Source: Caldilineaceae bacterium
Lineage (GTDB): Bacteria; Chloroflexota; Anaerolineae; Caldilineales; Caldilineaceae
Direction of reading: 5' to 3'
Length of the DNA: 8,010 nt
NCBI GenBank assembly: GCA_012032975.1
Contig: JAAUPU010000102.1
Coordinates: 1 to 8,010, forward strand
The notes beneath the pieces are model-generated. The model ran no database searches, was not told the DNA's origin, and was given only the letters and a program-made list of their open reading frames with translations. Below, one piece after another: positions 6,258-8,010 of this stretch (position 1 is the first letter of the stretch; each line of letters begins with the position of its first letter). Made by a program: the position numbers and the translations under genes.

Positions 6258-6527
6258 TCAGAGCACCAAGCGCTTGGCCGCAAACACCTGGAGCGTCTGC
6301 CGAATGTCTGCAATCAGGTCGATGCCGTCAGCCACGTGAAAGCTGGCGCGCAGCCGGCTTTCGATCTGGCCCACGTCGTGGCTGCCATCGCACAATTCCC
6401 AGACCACGCGCGCGGTCGGGTTCAAGATGTGGACGGCCTCATCCTCATCGACATAGACGAGAATCTCTTGCGCCAGCTCCTCGACCAGGAGATCAGTGCG
6501 CCGGCGGGGCTTTGTGTTTTCGTCCAT
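6258..6527 (-). CDS. PqqD-family (RiPP recognition element) peptide-binding protein
   Basis: An 89-residue protein starting MDENTKPRRRTDLLVEELAQ. The ATG at 6527 has GGAG six bases upstream; in-frame ATGs at 6539, 6557 and 6587 have poorer sites. It shows the PqqD winged-helix pattern: strands around EILVYVDEDEAVHILNPTA, the helix ARVVWELCDG, then HDVGQIESRLRASF and a last helix IADIRQTLQVFAAKRLVL. The LN-x-T-A-x-x-V/I-W-x-L-C-D-G core is the family hallmark. PqqD proteins bind the leader of a ribosomal peptide and present it to a modifying enzyme, usually a radical SAM protein. No such enzyme is in the window. The gene follows the 65-residue candidate precursor by 46 bases on the same strand, which fits a precursor/chaperone pair. 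The family call is strong; the pathway is unknown. Confidence 0.88.
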   Translation of the reverse strand: MDENTKPRRRTDLLVEELAQEILVYVDEDEAVHILNPTARVVWELCDGSHDVGQIESRLRASFHVADGIDLIADIRQTLQVFAAKRLVL

Positions 6528-6573
6528 GGCGAACTCCATTTTGTGCGCGTGCTCCATCCGAACCGTCGCCACG

Positions 6574-6771
6574 TCAATCCATCCCAAACATGGACATACC
6601 GCTGCCAGCGCGCGCTGGACCCAGCGAGGCCAGAAGCTCGGCGTCTGTAAAGGTCGTGACCGTCGGTGGCGTGTAGATGGGCAAGCGCGATGAGAGCGAA
6701 CGACCCGCCGCTCTCATCAGGTCGGTCTCTTCATCAACAGTCGTTTTGGGATAGTCGTCTGGCTGCGTCAT
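6574..6771 (-). CDS. Candidate RiPP precursor peptide (65 aa)
   Basis: The ATG at 6771 has GGAG six bases upstream, a clear ribosome site, so this small frame is probably translated. Residues 1-30 are acidic then basic (DDYPKTTVDEETDLMRAAGR). Residues 33-53 read YTPPTVTTFTDAELLASLGP plus Ala, a leader-like motif of Tyr, two prolines, a short strand, an acidic helix and LGPA. I recall similar YxPPxVxTxxxxEhhxxLGPA leaders (h = hydrophobic) in small peptides near PqqD-type genes, though I cannot cite a named family. The remaining 12 residues, RAGSGMSMFGMD, are rich in Gly, Ser and Met, with no Cys; this would be the core. The PqqD-like gene lies directly downstream, which is the main support for the reading. 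A plain small structural protein cannot be excluded. Its promoter is unclear (CATAAT at 6799-6794 without a good -35). Confidence 0.7.
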   Translation of the reverse strand: MTQPDDYPKTTVDEETDLMRAAGRSLSSRLPIYTPPTVTTFTDAELLASLGPARAGSGMSMFGMD

Positions 6772-6827
6772 GGCTCGCTCCGCTTGAGGGTGAATTATGC
6801 CGGGAAAGTTACGGTTCAGTCTCTTGC

Positions 6828-6854
6828 CACGAATTGAACGAATTACACGAATTG
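6828..6854. repeat. CACGAATTG repeat (three 9-bp units)
   Basis: CACGAATTG (6828-6836), AACGAATTA (6837-6845) and CACGAATTG (6846-6854) are head-to-tail units of the same family as the outer arms of the palindromic element at 3033-3224. Here only one arm is present. It lies upstream of the precursor peptide, in a gene-free stretch (6772-6937). Confidence 0.75.
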
Positions 6855-6870
6855 TCCAGATAGGATTCGT

Positions 6871-6909
6871 GCCAGAAGTCGGGCACTTGGCAAAAGCCCG
6901 ACTTCTGGC
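6871..6909. terminator. Perfect 14-bp inverted repeat, possible terminator of the surface-protein gene
   Basis: GCCAGAAGTCGGGC (6871-6884) is the exact reverse complement of GCCCGACTTCTGGC (6896-6909), with an 11-base loop. It begins 28 bases beyond the stop of the minus-strand surface-protein fragment, a usual terminator position. No T-run follows on either strand, so it may instead be a dispersed repeat or an RNA-processing stem. Confidence 0.55.
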
Positions 6910-6937
6910 CGTTTATCGCTTGACGCTTGACACGACA

Positions 6938-7174
6938 CTACCGCACCAGATAAGGCAGGAAGATTCGATGGGTTCCGTTACCAGGCGCCTCGGCCACACC
7001 AATCGTCGCTGCGACCGGGCCATGCAGCGTGGATACGCCTGCCGAGTCCACATCTTCCAGCCAATACTCGAAACGCCCGGCACCAGGGGAATCCTCGAAG
7101 CTATAGGCTGCACCTTGCCCCGGCGGCGCGATCGGCGTCACCAGCGAAGGCAAAGGCAGGGGTTCGACGTTCGA
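6938..7174 (-). CDS. C-terminal fragment of a secreted/surface protein
   Basis: The last 79 or so residues of a larger protein are readable, ending at TAG 6940-6938. Their sequence, from SNVEPLPLPSLVTPIAPP through AAYSFEDSPGAGRFEYWLED and STLHGPVAATIGVAEA to RIFLPYLVR, is typical of a beta-rich extracellular module followed by a short IFLPYLVR tail. I recall such LPY/LPL-type tails as the usual ends of exported proteins in Chloroflexota, where they probably serve surface sorting. Upstream, at about 7165-7180, the expected continuation is lost and an unrelated glycosyltransferase takes over in another frame. The gene is therefore a broken piece, either by recombination or by an assembly join. 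Confidence 0.65.
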   Translation of the reverse strand, partial: SNVEPLPLPSLVTPIAPPGQGAAYSFEDSPGAGRFEYWLEDVDSAGVSTLHGPVAATIGVAEAPGNGTHRIFLPYLVR

Positions 7175-7185
7175 GATCCGCCTGC
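7160..7185. other. Breakpoint between two unrelated gene fragments
   Basis: Left of here the minus strand reads a secreted-protein C-terminus; right of here it reads a glycosyltransferase, in a different frame. Both reading frames are plausible up to about 7170-7174 and poor beyond it. GC falls on the right (29/60 at 7561-7620 and 31/60 at 7321-7380 by hand count). No insertion-sequence end or target duplication is visible. Confidence 0.65.
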
Positions 7186-8010
7186 CAGGCGTCGAGACTC
7201 TCCCCCTGCCAGGTGGTCCCCCAGGGTTGGCGGACGACTTCGTCGAAGAAAACGTCATTGTTTCCGAGCAGTAGCGTGTAGCCGCCGTGAGTCGTGGCCC
7301 AGATCGGTTTGTCGAAAACTCGATCGTTGCGAATCATCCAAACACCGACGAATACCGCCAAGATGGCGATGATGATCCCTCCGGCATTCACCTCGCCAGC
7401 CCTGCGGTTCACGACGCCCTGAACGATGATGTAGCCGCCCATCGCGAGTGGCCAGAGCACAAACGTGGGTCGACAGAGGTAAGCGAATCCGCAAACCGAT
7501 CCGGTCAAACAAGCGAGAGCTAGCCACGGCGAGGGATTGCCTTTGCGGTGCAACGATTCGTTCAAGCGAACCCAAAACCAATACGTAACAACGACCAGAA
7601 ACGCGGCCAAAGTTTCCGTCATTACGAGCGACGAAGCCCGCAATAGCAGGGGATCCACTGCCACAAGGCAACCGGCAAAAAGGGCAGCCGTCTCGTTGGT
7701 CGCATGAGACCGGACATCGTGGCTGAACATCTTTTTCGCGACGCAATACGTTCCGATCGACGTTGCGACCCCGAGCAACCAGTGAAGAATCGCAATCCTT
7801 TGATTGGGAATATTACCTTGCGCATCGGCGAGCCATGAAATCAACCAGGGATACAGTGGAGGACGAAATGCCGTCGGGCTACCACTTGCCTCCCCTGACC
7901 CGGCATCTACCGACTCCAAACCAAAAACGCCGTGAACCTTGAGACAACTCGCGATTCTTCGGTAGGCATCGGGGTCCTCGGTAAGCGAACTGGCGGTCCC
8001 TAAAAGCACC
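7170..8010 (-). CDS. Internal fragment of a multi-pass glycosyltransferase (PMT/ArnT-like)
   Basis: About 280 residues are readable from the right edge of the window. The GTG at 8009-8007 is probably an internal Val, so the gene starts outside. The sequence has FRPPLYPWLISWL near residues 49-60, a loop common in the dolichyl-phosphate-mannose mannosyltransferase/ArnT group (GT-C fold). Membrane helices follow at roughly 72-93, 107-123, 130-147, 161-178, 180-200 and 209-226. After them comes an extracytoplasmic part with RNDRVFDKPIWATTHGGYTL and LLGNNDVFFDEVVRQPWGTTW. Such enzymes move a sugar from a polyprenyl phosphate onto protein or lipid. The wording is closest to planctomycete proteins I recall. 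Sense is lost after WQADLER, at about 7170, well short of the family length. Base composition is clearly lower in GC than the rest of the window. Confidence 0.78.

Noticed and set aside
5116..6339. 407-residue plus-strand open frame opposite the RraA-like gene
   Set aside because: The minus-strand frame has clear family motifs, a ribosome site and a promoter; the plus-strand translation is His/Gln/Asp-rich without recognisable domains.
6528..6587. Earlier starts (6587, 6557, 6539) for the PqqD-like gene, the first overlapping the peptide gene
   Set aside because: The ATG at 6527 has the best GGAG spacing and gives the usual length of about 90 residues; the extra residues show no family pattern.
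6574..6771. Lasso peptide precursor
   Set aside because: The only acidic residue in the core is the final Asp, leaving no tail to thread, and no B2 protease or asparagine-synthetase-like cyclase is present.
7101..7169. Natural C-terminus of the glycosyltransferase running to the stop near 7101
   Set aside because: The residues after WQADLER are Ala/Gly/Arg-rich shadow of the other frame, which reads a sensible secreted-protein ending.
1..8010. tRNA or rRNA genes, and transposase genes
   Set aside because: No cloverleaf with a TTCGA-type T-loop flanked by matching acceptor arms, no rRNA blocks and no transposase-like frames were seen on either strand.

Overview
The window looks like a Chloroflexota (Anaerolineae/Caldilineae-like) metagenomic or draft-genome fragment. 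This rests on three things: high GC over about the first 7.1 kb (one counted 60-base line at 2161-2220 is 41/60 GC); several intergenic short-repeat families (GGAGATTGG-type, CACGAATTT-type, GAAGGGACGCAAAGG-type) that I recall from such genomes; and a secreted-protein C-terminus ending LPYLVR. The taxonomy is an inference from recalled patterns, not a search.

Layout: 1-1100 (minus) holds a short-chain dehydrogenase/reductase (SDR) with one frameshift, followed by the N-terminus of an aldo/keto reductase cut off by the window edge. The SDR C-terminus runs through an inverted-repeat element and its stop overlaps the reductase start (ATGA). 1101-1348 is a divergent control region with a perfect 16-bp palindrome and a candidate promoter. 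1349-3001 (plus) is a YtcJ-type metal-dependent amidohydrolase. 3002-3363 has no gene but is full of structure: a roughly 190-bp nested palindromic element, a strong hairpin, and a candidate promoter and leader. 3364-3657 (plus) is a small conserved helical protein of unknown function that ends in a good intrinsic terminator. It converges with 3756-5042 (minus), a glucarate dehydratase-like enolase-superfamily enzyme with its own terminator. 5215-6021 (minus) is an RraA/HMG-aldolase-fold protein behind a good sigma70-type promoter.

6258-6771 (minus) is the most novel-looking part. It encodes a 65-residue peptide with a leader-like YTPP...LGPA region and a short Gly/Ser/Met core. Just downstream is a PqqD-type peptide-binding (RRE) protein. 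Together they look like a minimal RiPP precursor/chaperone pair with no modifying enzyme in view.

At about 7165-7180 the sequence changes character. On the left is the C-terminal end of a secreted Chloroflexota-type protein. On the right, out of frame, is an internal piece of a multi-pass glycosyltransferase of planctomycete flavour with much lower GC (29/60 and 31/60 in two counted lines). This is either a recent recombination or, more likely, a chimeric join in the assembly.

Functional theme: the metabolic genes (SDR, AKR, amidohydrolase, glucarate dehydratase, RraA-fold putative aldolase) suggest use of sugars and sugar acids. The dehydratase could feed a keto-deoxy acid to the RraA-fold protein for aldol cleavage. 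That link is inferred from neighbourhood and fold, not shown by the sequence.
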